A DNA stretch of 64,000 bases from Pseudotabrizicola alkalilacus. Lineage in GTDB: Bacteria > Pseudomonadota > Alphaproteobacteria > Rhodobacterales > Rhodobacteraceae. The position numbers and the translations under genes were made by a program. Where the stretch lies: contig NZ_QWEY01000004.1 in the NCBI RefSeq assembly GCF_003443995.1, forward strand, positions 62,001 to 126,000, read 5' to 3'. Of the stretch, positions 39,113 through 47,604 are shown one piece after another. A model generated the notes under the pieces. The model was not told the origin of the DNA. It saw nothing but the letters and a program-made list of their open reading frames with translations, and ran no database searches. Numbering within the stretch: position 1 is the stretch's first letter; every line of letters begins with the position of its first letter.

Positions 39113-39215
39113 AAAAAACGGGCCAAGCGGCCCGCGAACTTAATTCGGTAGCTTCGGGTGTGGACCCCGAAACCGCTGTTGACCTCTACTTAGTCCGCAA
39201 TCCCGATTCTTGCAA
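39113..39215 (-). promoter_or_regulatory. rimP leader with intrinsic terminator (attenuator-like) and weak upstream promoter
   Basis: On the minus strand, CGGGCC-GCTT-GGCCCG (39134-39119) is followed by T6 (39118-39113). This makes a good intrinsic terminator only 13 bases before the rimP ATG. A second hairpin (TTCGGG/CCCGAA) lies upstream near 39150-39170. A weak promoter pair TTGCAA (39215-39210) and TAAGTA (39192-39187), spacer 17, could start a leader of about 70 bases ending at the terminator. It may be an attenuator for the operon, a short stand-alone RNA, or both. Confidence 0.5.
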
Positions 39216-39244
39216 GGGCGAATGCCGCGCAAAGACAGGCTCAC

Positions 39245-39276
39245 AAAATGAAACAGGGCCCGCCGAAGCGAGCCCT
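39245..39276 (-). terminator. Rho-independent terminator of the 73-residue small gene
   Basis: On the minus strand, AGGGCTCGC pairs with GCGGGCCCT (39276-39255, one wobble) around a TTCG loop. An interrupted T tract follows (GTTTCATTTT). It lies 18 bases after the stop of the small secreted protein. Confidence 0.8.
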
Positions 39277-39293
39277 GATCCAAAGGTCAGAAA

Positions 39294-39515
39294 TCAGTGG
39301 CTGCCCGAGCCGCTTTTCGTAGCAGCAATCAGCAGCAGTGCAGCGGCGGCAGCAGCGGCGGCAGCGCCGGCACCCATACCAGCAGCCGGAGCAGCGCCGG
39401 CAACAACGGCGATCACTTCATTATCTTCTTCAGGTGCACCCAAGCCGCCAGCGGAAGCAACGGTAGCGGAAGCGGCAAAAGCCAGAGCGGCGACGAAAGC
39501 GGTAATGCGAGACAT
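39294..39515 (-). CDS. Small secreted Ala-rich membrane protein A (73 residues)
   Basis: It has a signal peptide (MSRITAFVAALAFAASATVASA), a short acidic Gly-rich segment (GGLGAPEEDNEV), a long Ala-rich hydrophobic stretch with a run of nine or so alanines and LLLIAA, and a short Ser/Lys/Gly tail. GGAG before ATG 39515 and its own terminator suggest good expression as a single gene. It has the same plan as the gene at 49678-49857. Function unknown. The GC-rich alanine codon run could be prone to replication slippage. Confidence 0.75.
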   Translation of the reverse strand: MSRITAFVAALAFAASATVASAGGLGAPEEDNEVIAVVAGAAPAAGMGAGAAAAAAAAALLLIAATKSGSGSH

Positions 39516-39593
39516 TGGAACTCTCCAGTTTGTTTGAATCTTGGGGAAGGAATAGCATATTTGCGGGGGGGGTGAAAGATATTCGTCCAGCAA

Positions 39594-40253
39594 TCAGCGG
39601 CGCACGTCTTCTATGGTCAGGAAACCGACATCCGGGCTGATCCACTGTCTGGATTTGCGCATTTTTTGATCACCTGAAATCCAGTACTCGTTCCGAAAGC
39701 TGACGCCATCCGCCGTACAGGATTCGATGACATGCGAAGTCTGATAAGATATCTCAACGATATCAACAGTTTTTGCCCCATCATTCTGCAGTGTGCAGGC
39801 AAACTGCGTCCGCACGGCCTGATCCTCGCCATTCAGCAAAGTGTGAACGCGCGTATACGTTTGTCCGCCGCCGCTGCTGCGTGAAACAGCAGGAACCGTT
39901 GCCGCCATCAGATCTGCGCCGAATCCACGTGTGGCAACAATCACACCATTGCGCAGAGAAATTGTGATGTCGTCGACCGACGACCAGGTTGCCACCGGGC
40001 CATTCGTTTCAATCTCGGCGATCAGTGCCTGATGGCCGGTGTTTTCGATCGTTGTCAGCATCACCGGCGTCACAACTTCGGCCAGACGCGCGCGCGTCAT
40101 CCGCTCAGATGCAGGCGCAGACGCCTTCACCGAACCCAGCGCCGAAGCGGCAAAGGATCGTACAACTGCGGTATTTGAAGCGGGATCGGTATCCGATCCG
40201 CAAGCCGCGAGGGCCAGCAATGATATCAGGCCAAGACCAGGGGCGTATTTCAT
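39594..40253 (-). CDS. YjbF-family lipoprotein
   Basis: A 219-residue lipoprotein with signal peptide and lipobox LLALAAC. The body fits the YjbF/GfcB family of exopolysaccharide-associated outer-membrane lipoproteins (SLRNGVIVATRGFGADLMAA). ATG 40253 overlaps the yjbH stop (ATGA), which fixes both the start and the pairing. The longer frame to 40271 would displace the signal peptide. It acts in the periplasm or outer membrane in polysaccharide secretion, by family analogy. Confidence 0.82.
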   Translation of the reverse strand: MKYAPGLGLISLLALAACGSDTDPASNTAVVRSFAASALGSVKASAPASERMTRARLAEVVTPVMLTTIENTGHQALIAEIETNGPVATWSSVDDITISLRNGVIVATRGFGADLMAATVPAVSRSSGGGQTYTRVHTLLNGEDQAVRTQFACTLQNDGAKTVDIVEISYQTSHVIESCTADGVSFRNEYWISGDQKMRKSRQWISPDVGFLTIEDVRR

Positions 40254-42472
40254 TTCCAGAACCGTCCCCATTGCTCAGTCAGCCCATCGGCACGGTAGCC
40301 GCGCACCGTTTCATACAGACGACCATCCACATCGAGCCGCTGCCCCCCGTCACGACCAAAGGGGCGAATCGTTGCCTCCTGGCTCTTTGTGCTGGGCTTG
40401 CCCAGCAGCGAGGCAAAGGGAATCTCGACCGTGATGCCCTTGTCAAACGATCCGCTGCCGAATTCTTCGGCTGACACATTGGTTTTGGTCACAAACGCCC
40501 CGACCTTCCAGCCGTTGTCAAATTCACGCTTGAGCGACAGCGTGGCCCCCACGTCACCGGCAAGGTAGCGGCCCACATCGACCTGTGCGTGGAAGTTGTT
40601 GTCAAACTTGTAATATCCCGACACATGCCCCGTCACGACCCGATAGCTGCCCCGCGCGCCGCAAGCACCGGTGGACAGGTTAGGCGTACAACCATCCGTT
40701 TCATACATATCGACCGGCAGCGAGAAACCGAACCGCTGATCCGGCGACCGTTGCGCGGCATAATTCGCTTCGGCCCCGATCGCCCAACGGCGATTTGTCG
40801 GCATCCACAACACCTCGGTCGAGACGCCGCCATACATCCGCTCCAGGTAGCCCAGAGAGACGCGGCCATACAACTCGGGCGCCAACTTGCGATAATAGGT
40901 CAGTGCCAGTGTCTCAAGCGCCGGGTCGCCATCGCGATCATAGAAATAACTTGCCGACCGGGTCGGATGCAGACCGTTTCGGTCCGGCAGAGGGGGGCGG
41001 TCATCAAGATTGCTGAACAGGTATTTCGAGATTGCACCCGACAGAACCAGTCCGGGCGTCACTTCATACCGCCCGCTCAGTTCCAGCCCGGCACCGATCT
41101 TGAACGGCGCATTCTGATCAAACACCCGCAGCCGCGCGGTTGGCGCAAGCGCCCAGGTGAATTTCGGATAGGCATCTGCATCGCGATAGCCGTCATTCAG
41201 CACCGTGGGGGCCGACAGGATCTGTGCCCGCGAGAGGATCTTTTCACCGGCCTCGGTGTCGAACTCCAGCGCCTCGATGTCTGACCGGCGCAGGCTGACC
41301 TGCGATACCGGCATACCATTGACCATCGGCACGATCACAAACTGCTCGACTGAGGCGGGGATCACTCTGGTCATGGCGCGCGCTGTACGGCCAACCGCCT
41401 GCGCTTCGGCATCGACGGTCAGGTTGCGGATGCGGACATGGGCCGTCGCCCCGTCAAACCGCACGGATTCGACCTGAACGCCATCTTTTGCCAGCCGCCG
41501 GGCGAGCCGCGCGCGCAGCGCATCCTGCGTCTGGGGTTCGCCAAGCCAGGTTGTTGACCATGCCTCGGGATCGGCCCCGCGCGAAGGGCGCGGTTTGACC
41601 GCATCGGGCGCCGAGGTCACCATGCCACCGCCCGGACGCCGCTTCGGGTTCAGGATGAAATGGGCGGCGATGCCGACCTCGCTGCCATACATGTAATAGG
41701 CACCCAGCCGCATCGATTCGCTGCGCTGATACTCGATCCCGAAATTCAGCGGGCTACGCTTGTCAAAGGTGCCGCGTTTGCCTGCCTCTTCGCGGTAAGA
41801 ATCCGACGAGTACTCGGCCTTGGCCGTCCACTGATCGTTGATCTGCCATTCAACCCCAGCAAAGGGAGCGGCCGGGCCGCGGAACCACTGGCCAAAGTTG
41901 AAATTCCCGCCCTCGCCCACCTCAAGCGGGGGGCGGTCGCCAAACGGGCTGCCAATGGATTTGTGGCTGCCCAGCCGGCCCCATCCCACACCCGCTGTTA
42001 CCTTCAAGTCAGGGGTAACGTGCTTGGTCGCAACGACATATTCGCCTGCGATCACGCCGGTTCCCACGAAATCCTGCAGACCAATGGCGAGGGCCGGCAT
42101 ATAGCGCCCTTCATCCAGGATCTGATAGCGCAGATCAAAAGACCGGTCGAAATAGGTGTCGAACTGGTTCACGCCACCGCAATTCGGTGGGCAAAAGCGT
42201 TTGTTCCAGTCGCGGACGCCCAGAAAGCGGAAGCTGCCTGACAGACGTGGCGAGATCTGAAAGCTCAGAGTTGTGCGGCTGATGGGTCCGAAATGGCTGG
42301 TGGTGCCCGACAGGATACCATCCGGCTGCATCTCTGCCGAGGGCATGTCGATCAGGCCGGTCGCCCCATACATATTCAGGGTAGGGCGGGTTTCTGGCGT
42401 GGCGGGACCAGCCCCAAGAACACCGATCGACACCAGTGCCGCAAGAGCCGTTGACATCTTTGGCCTGATCAT
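40250..42472 (-). CDS. YjbH-family outer-membrane beta-barrel protein
   Basis: A 740-residue exported protein of the YjbH/GfcD type. It has a signal peptide (MIRPKMSTALAALVSIGVLGA..), then LNMYGATGLIDMPSAEMQPDG, characteristic of the family. Long beta-barrel regions flank a periplasmic middle part (about 370-470, with VRFDGATAHVRIRN). It is thought to form an outer-membrane route or partner for exopolysaccharide. It is paired with yjbF, but yjbE and yjbG are not present here. The upstream region 42473-42577 separates it from the capD-like gene. Confidence 0.85.
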   Translation of the reverse strand: MIRPKMSTALAALVSIGVLGAGPATPETRPTLNMYGATGLIDMPSAEMQPDGILSGTTSHFGPISRTTLSFQISPRLSGSFRFLGVRDWNKRFCPPNCGGVNQFDTYFDRSFDLRYQILDEGRYMPALAIGLQDFVGTGVIAGEYVVATKHVTPDLKVTAGVGWGRLGSHKSIGSPFGDRPPLEVGEGGNFNFGQWFRGPAAPFAGVEWQINDQWTAKAEYSSDSYREEAGKRGTFDKRSPLNFGIEYQRSESMRLGAYYMYGSEVGIAAHFILNPKRRPGGGMVTSAPDAVKPRPSRGADPEAWSTTWLGEPQTQDALRARLARRLAKDGVQVESVRFDGATAHVRIRNLTVDAEAQAVGRTARAMTRVIPASVEQFVIVPMVNGMPVSQVSLRRSDIEALEFDTEAGEKILSRAQILSAPTVLNDGYRDADAYPKFTWALAPTARLRVFDQNAPFKIGAGLELSGRYEVTPGLVLSGAISKYLFSNLDDRPPLPDRNGLHPTRSASYFYDRDGDPALETLALTYYRKLAPELYGRVSLGYLERMYGGVSTEVLWMPTNRRWAIGAEANYAAQRSPDQRFGFSLPVDMYETDGCTPNLSTGACGARGSYRVVTGHVSGYYKFDNNFHAQVDVGRYLAGDVGATLSLKREFDNGWKVGAFVTKTNVSAEEFGSGSFDKGITVEIPFASLLGKPSTKSQEATIRPFGRDGGQRLDVDGRLYETVRGYRADGLTEQWGRFWK

Positions 42473-42577
42473 CCGGCTACCGTCCTCTTTGCGCAGGTTT
42501 TGTGCATCATATACGGGCTGTATGCCCTCGCAATGGCACAGCATACTTTGCTTTGAAGATGGTGCAAAGCTGCACAT

Positions 42578-44506
42578 TCAGGCTCCGATCCGTTCCCGGC
42601 GATTGGCCGAGGTTTCCGAGCTGCCATAGCCTTCGACATAGGCTTCGATCACCCTCCGGGCGGCAGCAGCATTGCCCACCGCAACCGCGTTGCGCAATTC
42701 GCGCAAGGCCGATGTCATCTCCATACTGGTCAGGCCACGCTCCTGCACGCGCAGGATTTTCTCATGTGGCGTGGTCAGCATTCCCGGCTGGATCAACAGT
42801 TCTTCGTGCAACTTTTCACCGGGGCGAAGGCCGATCACCGCCACCTCGATATGACCATCCGGATTCTCCGGCGATTTGACAGTGTATCCGGCCGCCTTGA
42901 TCATGCGTTCTGCAAGATCACGGATCCTGATCGGCTGCCCCATGTCGAGCACAAAAAGATCGCCCTCATGCGGGCCGCGTGACATCGAAAGCCCTCCGGC
43001 GATAAGCACCAGACACGCCGCCTCTGATATGGTCATGAAGTAACGGGTCACATCTTCATGCGTGAGCGTGACCGGCCCGCCCCTCTTGATCTGTTCACGG
43101 AACAGCGGCACCACAGAGCCGGAGCTGCCCAACACATTCCCGAACCGCACGATCGAAAAATCGGTGCTGGTCGAGCGTCGGGCCATATCCTGCACGACAA
43201 ACTCTGCCATACGCTTTGACGCGCCCATCACATTGGTCGGGCGCACGGCCTTGTCGGTCGAGATCAGAATGAACCGCTTTACGCCTTCTTCCAGCGCGGC
43301 TTCGGCCAGTGTCCGCGTGCCCAGCACATTGTTGACCAGACCGGCAATCGGATTCGCCTCGACCAGTGGCACATGCTTGTAGGCGGCGGCGTGCAGAATC
43401 ACATCAACCTTGTACTCAGCCAGAACCGCCCGGACCTGCCGCGATTCCGTTACCGTGCCCAGAACGGGGACAAAGCAGATCCCTTCGGCATCGACACGGC
43501 CCGCCATCTCGCGCTCAATCGTGTAAAGCGCAATTTCGCTGACCTCGAACAACACGATCCGTGCGGGCCGATAGCGAATCAGCTGACGGCACAGTTCAGA
43601 CCCGACCGAGCCCCCGGCTCCTGTGACCAGAATGCTTTTACCGCCATAGGCGTCGCTCGCCTCGGGCCGCAGATCATTGACCGGATCGCGCCCCAGAAAC
43701 ACTCCGGGCGACACCGGAGCCAGCGTATCGAGAATCACCTCGGTCCCGACCAGCTGGGCAAAAGAGGGCAGCGCATGAACATCGAGCCCCCGCGACACCA
43801 GATCACGCGCGATGGCTGCCTGCCGTGCCATCGACGCAGAGGGCATGGCCAGCAACACACGCTCCACATCAAAACGCTTCACGATACGCTCCAGCTGATT
43901 GGCCGGATAGACCTTCAGCCCCATCAGGGTCATCCCCTGAACCGAGGTGCTGTCATCGACAAAGGCAACCACATGAATGCTCTCATGCGAGCGCAGCGCA
44001 GAGGCGAGCATGGTGCCGGTGTTGCCTGCACCATAAATCACCACATTGCGCCGGATCTGACCCTGACGCAAAACAGACAGCAACAAACTGAGAAGCGCAA
44101 AGCGCGTCAGCACCATTGAAAGCACAAAAATCAGCAAAAACAGCGGGATACCAGCGACAGGCAGGGAAAACCCGGTATAGCTTTTCGCCAGCCAGAGCCC
44201 CATCGCCGCAAACAGGGCCAGTAATCCGGTCTTGATTGCTCCGACAGCTTCATAAGCCTTGAGCTTGATCAGCGGAATGCCCAGCAACGGTGAGCCGACG
44301 GCGGTGAACAGTGTCACCACCAGAAAGCCATAGGCGCTTCGGGTGGCCATGTCAGAGGCAATGGATGCCGGGTATAAAAGGAAATAGCAGGCCAGAAGCG
44401 AGAGCGGGGCCAGAACCACATCCACGCTCAACAAAATCGCCTGCTTCTGATGTCGGGAGAGTCGCCCGACAAACCAAAGCAAAAACTTTGAAGTTCTTTT
44501 CGTCAA
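42578..44506 (-). CDS. CapD/WbpM-type nucleotide-sugar 4,6-dehydratase, membrane bound
   Basis: A 642-residue inner-membrane enzyme. Four N-terminal helices (about 20-135) are followed by a first Rossmann-like domain (NVVIYGAGNTGTMLASAL) and a catalytic SDR domain (ILVTGAGGSVGSELCRQLI, ISTDKAVRPTNVMGASKRMAE). As in WbpM, Met replaces the usual catalytic Tyr of the SDR triad. It converts UDP-GlcNAc to a 4-keto-6-deoxy sugar for polysaccharide synthesis. The start is TTG 44506 (GGAG ten bases upstream), so slightly uncertain. Confidence 0.9.
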   Translation of the reverse strand: MTKRTSKFLLWFVGRLSRHQKQAILLSVDVVLAPLSLLACYFLLYPASIASDMATRSAYGFLVVTLFTAVGSPLLGIPLIKLKAYEAVGAIKTGLLALFAAMGLWLAKSYTGFSLPVAGIPLFLLIFVLSMVLTRFALLSLLLSVLRQGQIRRNVVIYGAGNTGTMLASALRSHESIHVVAFVDDSTSVQGMTLMGLKVYPANQLERIVKRFDVERVLLAMPSASMARQAAIARDLVSRGLDVHALPSFAQLVGTEVILDTLAPVSPGVFLGRDPVNDLRPEASDAYGGKSILVTGAGGSVGSELCRQLIRYRPARIVLFEVSEIALYTIEREMAGRVDAEGICFVPVLGTVTESRQVRAVLAEYKVDVILHAAAYKHVPLVEANPIAGLVNNVLGTRTLAEAALEEGVKRFILISTDKAVRPTNVMGASKRMAEFVVQDMARRSTSTDFSIVRFGNVLGSSGSVVPLFREQIKRGGPVTLTHEDVTRYFMTISEAACLVLIAGGLSMSRGPHEGDLFVLDMGQPIRIRDLAERMIKAAGYTVKSPENPDGHIEVAVIGLRPGEKLHEELLIQPGMLTTPHEKILRVQERGLTSMEMTSALRELRNAVAVGNAAAARRVIEAYVEGYGSSETSANRRERIGA

Positions 44507-44600
44507 ATCTGACTACTCCGGGAGTTCAAAAACTATCTCACAAGGCGACGGCTGGAACAATTCTCTATTGAATGGTTGCTGCATAGACCGAACCACACCA

Positions 44601-45233
44601 TCAATCAACCTTTACGCCTTTCTGCTCCCGACGGGTCACGCCACGCACCGTATCGACCATGAGCTTAACATCTGTGCAAATATTCCGGTGCTTGCTATAA
44701 ATCTCATCCAGATGCGCCTTTCGCGGGATGCAGCGCCTGACATAGACCTCATCCGTCTGCTCGGCCGTGACGCACGCGCGCAAAAGCTGCTCTTCACGTT
44801 TGTGAAAATGCAGCGTCGCAAGCCCTGTCACACCGGGCCGCGATGTCAGCACTCTGGCATAAATTTCGGGAAACCGCTCTACATAGCTGCGCAAAGGTGG
44901 CCTCGGCCCAACAAAGCTCATGTCGCCTTTCAGGACATTCCACAGCTGGGGGATTTCGTCCGCACGGTACTTGCGCAGCCATTTTCCCATCGGTGTCACA
45001 CGATCAGCCTTGTCGCCGCCCGAGACGCCGGAATCTGCCTCGACCACCCGCATTGTCCGCAACTTCCACAGCATGAACGGACGTCCCGGCGCACGCATCC
45101 GTTCCGAGACATAGAAAACCGGGCGCCCTTCGCGCAGCAGCAGGTAGATCAGCAACAGCCCGAATGGCAGAGCCAGCAGCACGCCCAGAACCAAGGCGCC
45201 CGCAATGTCGAACAGGCGTTTTGCCGGTGTCAT
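44601..45233 (-). CDS. Undecaprenyl-phosphate sugar-1-phosphate transferase
   Basis: A 210-residue initiating transferase of the PglC/WcaJ family. A single N-terminal membrane helix (DIAGALVLGVLLALPFGLLL) is followed by the catalytic domain with FMLWKLRTM, DEIPQLWNVLKGDMSFVGP and SRPGVTGLA. It loads the first sugar phosphate onto undecaprenyl phosphate at the inner membrane. It lies just upstream of the CapD-like gene, which may make its substrate. GGAG before ATG 45233. Confidence 0.92.
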   Translation of the reverse strand: MTPAKRLFDIAGALVLGVLLALPFGLLLIYLLLREGRPVFYVSERMRAPGRPFMLWKLRTMRVVEADSGVSGGDKADRVTPMGKWLRKYRADEIPQLWNVLKGDMSFVGPRPPLRSYVERFPEIYARVLTSRPGVTGLATLHFHKREEQLLRACVTAEQTDEVYVRRCIPRKAHLDEIYSKHRNICTDVKLMVDTVRGVTRREQKGVKVD

Positions 45234-45275
45234 GCGCGTACTCCGTCTGCGCCAGCCATCATCGGGCGAGCTGTT

Positions 45276-45725
45276 TCAGCCATCAGCTTCCAGCCGCGTC
45301 CGCATTTCGCGCAACACAGGCACCAGTGCCCGGACCCGTTCTGCCCCCAAAGCCTGCACCACCTCTCCGATCAACGGGGCGACCGCCTGCACCGCAGCAT
45401 CCCGTGCAGCCCGGCCCGACGGGCTGATCGCCACAAACTTGCGCCGCGCATCATCCCAGTCGGGGCGGATATGCACATGTCCCGCCCACTCCAGCTTGGC
45501 TAGCGTGTTGGTCATCGCCCCCCGCGTCACGTGAAAAGACCGCGCGAGTTGCGCCGGTGTGCGTTCCTCATTCAGCCGTGCCAGATGGTTCAGCACGCCG
45601 AAGTGCGACAGTTCCATCCCTTTGGGCAGCACCTTGGATATCCGGTTGCGCGCCAGCTGATCGGCCATGAACAGCTCGCCGAACAGCGCCACAGCAATTT
45701 CTTCGACGCGCTCTTTCTCACTCAT
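45276..45725 (-). CDS. MarR-family transcriptional regulator
   Basis: A 149-residue winged-helix regulator. The recognition region is RTPAQLARSFHVTRGAMTNTLAKLE, and the wing is DDARRKFVAISPSGR. It starts with ATG overlapping the amidase stop (ATGA), so it belongs to the grxC-amidase-marR unit. The ligand and targets are not evident; self-regulation is common in the family. Confidence 0.88.
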   Translation of the reverse strand: MSEKERVEEIAVALFGELFMADQLARNRISKVLPKGMELSHFGVLNHLARLNEERTPAQLARSFHVTRGAMTNTLAKLEWAGHVHIRPDWDDARRKFVAISPSGRAARDAAVQAVAPLIGEVVQALGAERVRALVPVLREMRTRLEADG

Positions 45726-46552
45726 GGCGCGACAAACTCCCGGTCATGCGTCAGCGACGGCACCCGCCCCCGCGCCGAAGGCACCCGCGACAGATCAAGA
45801 TCGGCAAAGACTACACCCGGTTTGTCGCCGCCATCGGCCAGTACCTCCCCCCAGGGTGCGATTGCCAGCGAATGCCCATGCGTCCGCCGCCCTTTGCCTG
45901 CCGCCTCGGGGTGAAAACCGGTCTGCGCCGGAGCCAGCACAAAGCACCCGGTCTCAATCGCCCGCGCGCGCAGCAGTACCTCCCAATGCGCTGCACCCGT
46001 GATGTGGTTGAACGCGGCCGGAACCGTCAGAATATCAGCCCCCGCCTGCGCCAGAGCGCGGTACAGATAGGCAAACCGCACATCGTAGCAGACTGACATT
46101 CCCACCCTGCCAAAGGCTGTTTCCGCCACCACAGCCTGCGCGCCCGGACGATAGCCAGCCGACTCTCGGTAAGACTCCGTCTCTGACACGGTCACGTCAA
46201 ACATGTGGATCTTGTCATAGCGCGCCGCCACGCCGCCATCTGGCCCCACCAGAAACGAACGGTTGGCAAAGCGGCCATCCGGGTCAGTGGTCTTTAACCC
46301 CAGAGAGCCGATCAGCAGCCATATACCCAGAGCTTTTGCTTCGGCCCGCAAAGCGGCAAGCGTCGGGTCATCTGTTTCATGATGGAGTACGGTCTGCTGA
46401 TGGTCGCGGCTGGACGACAGCGCATTGGTGCATTCCGGCGTCAGCACGAAACCGGCCCCGCCCGCCGCCGCCGCCCGCACCAGCGCAAGCGTCTCGGGCA
46501 GGTTCGTGGCCGGGTCATCGCTGACCGTCAGTTGCACCAATCCCGCGCGCAT
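45722..46552 (-). CDS. Nitrilase-superfamily amidase (Nit2/deaminated glutathione amidase type)
   Basis: A 276-residue carbon-nitrogen hydrolase with the catalytic triad E40 (TPEC), K114 (YDKIHMFD) and C155 (VCYDVRF). The KIHMFDV and RVGMSVCYD motifs fit the Nit1/Nit2 branch, which hydrolyses deaminated glutathione or omega-amides. Its ATG shares one base with the grxC stop (TGATG). Linkage to glutaredoxin suits a glutathione-repair role, which is inference. Confidence 0.88.
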   Translation of the reverse strand: MRAGLVQLTVSDDPATNLPETLALVRAAAAGGAGFVLTPECTNALSSSRDHQQTVLHHETDDPTLAALRAEAKALGIWLLIGSLGLKTTDPDGRFANRSFLVGPDGGVAARYDKIHMFDVTVSETESYRESAGYRPGAQAVVAETAFGRVGMSVCYDVRFAYLYRALAQAGADILTVPAAFNHITGAAHWEVLLRARAIETGCFVLAPAQTGFHPEAAGKGRRTHGHSLAIAPWGEVLADGGDKPGVVFADLDLSRVPSARGRVPSLTHDREFVAP

Positions 46553-46809
46553 CAGCCGGCCAGCAGGGGATCAAGCGCGCCGCGATGGTCCAGCGCATGC
46601 AGATCATCACAGCCGCCGACATGCTGCCCGTCAATAAAGATCTGCGGCACTGTGCGCGAACCACCCGCCCGCACGGTCATTGCCTGACGCAATGCGGGGT
46701 CGCGGCTGACATCGGTTTCGGCATAGGCCACGCCCTTTTTGTCCAGCAACCGCTTGGCAGCGATGCAATAGGGGCAAGAAGGTGTGGTGTAGATTTCGAC
46801 GGGCTTCAT
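46552..46809 (-). CDS. grxC: Glutaredoxin 3
   Basis: An 85-residue dithiol glutaredoxin with active site CPYC (TTPSCPYCIAAKRLL), the cis-Pro region RTVPQIFIDGQHVGG and GGCDDL. It reduces disulfides and glutathionylated proteins in the cytoplasm using glutathione. AGGAAG before ATG 46809. It leads the amidase and MarR genes. Confidence 0.95.
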   Translation of the reverse strand: MKPVEIYTTPSCPYCIAAKRLLDKKGVAYAETDVSRDPALRQAMTVRAGGSRTVPQIFIDGQHVGGCDDLHALDHRGALDPLLAG

Positions 46810-46854
46810 GGCACTTCCTGCGCAGATCGTGGCGTTGCGCCGGACTATACGGAT

Positions 46855-47586
46855 TTAGCCCTCCTTCGCAACGCGACACAGCACCAGCACCGAGATCTCG
46901 GCGGCCCCTGTTGCAAGGCACGCTTCTGCCGCAGCAGCCAATGTGGCACCGGAGGTCATCACATCATCGACCAGCAAGACATGCCGCCCGTCAACGAGCG
47001 CCCTGCGACGCGGATGCACGCGGATACTCTCGGCCAGATTGGCAAAGCGCCCGTCGCGATTCCTGCCCTCCTGACTCTGGGTGTTCCTCTGGCGTTGCAA
47101 AAGGTCAGGGCAATGCGCCAGCCCCGACAGCCGCGCCAGTTGCGCTGACAGCAGGGCGGACTGGTTGTAGCGTCGTCGCAGCAACCGCAGCCAGTGCAGC
47201 GGCACCGGAGCGATCAGCATATCGGGCTGCAGAATCGGCTGCGCCGCCCGCATCAACCAACCGCCGGCAGGCCGTGCCAGATCAATCCGGTCGGCGTGTT
47301 TCAGCTGCAGAACCATGCTCCGCGCCCGGTCGCGGTACAGCATCGCCGCCCGCCCGCGAGACCATGGGCGCGCTATGGTCAGGCATTCATCACAATGCAC
47401 CGGATGGCCGGGGTCCTGCCCGGGCAAGGGGACACCGCATGTGTCACAGACCAGCCCGGTTACAAACGGCGTCTCACGCCAGCACGCGCCACACAGCCCG
47501 AAATCGGTGGAAACCATCGCATCACAGGCCACGCATTGCGGTGGATAGACCATGTGCAGCAGGGCAGCTTGCATTCTCATCCGCAT
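46855..47586 (-). CDS. comF: ComF-family phosphoribosyltransferase-like protein
   Basis: A 243-residue protein. An N-terminal zinc part has paired cysteines (CVACDAM, CGACW, CDTCGVPLPG, CDECL), and a C-terminal type I PRTase domain has VLLVDDVMTSGATL. The family takes part in DNA uptake in naturally competent bacteria, but its exact activity is unknown. Three ATGs (47586, 47580, 47574) are possible; GGAAG is best placed for 47586. It starts only 18 bases from the divergent gene at 47605. Confidence 0.88.
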   Translation of the reverse strand: MRMRMQAALLHMVYPPQCVACDAMVSTDFGLCGACWRETPFVTGLVCDTCGVPLPGQDPGHPVHCDECLTIARPWSRGRAAMLYRDRARSMVLQLKHADRIDLARPAGGWLMRAAQPILQPDMLIAPVPLHWLRLLRRRYNQSALLSAQLARLSGLAHCPDLLQRQRNTQSQEGRNRDGRFANLAESIRVHPRRRALVDGRHVLLVDDVMTSGATLAAAAEACLATGAAEISVLVLCRVAKEG

Positions 47587-47604
47587 CGCACCATCTTCCG
47601 CGTC

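Noticed and set aside
39136-39240. Possible tRNA or metY-like gene upstream of rimP
   Set aside because: The hairpin TTCGGG/CCCGAA resembles an arm, but no cloverleaf, T-loop consensus or acceptor pairing can be built.
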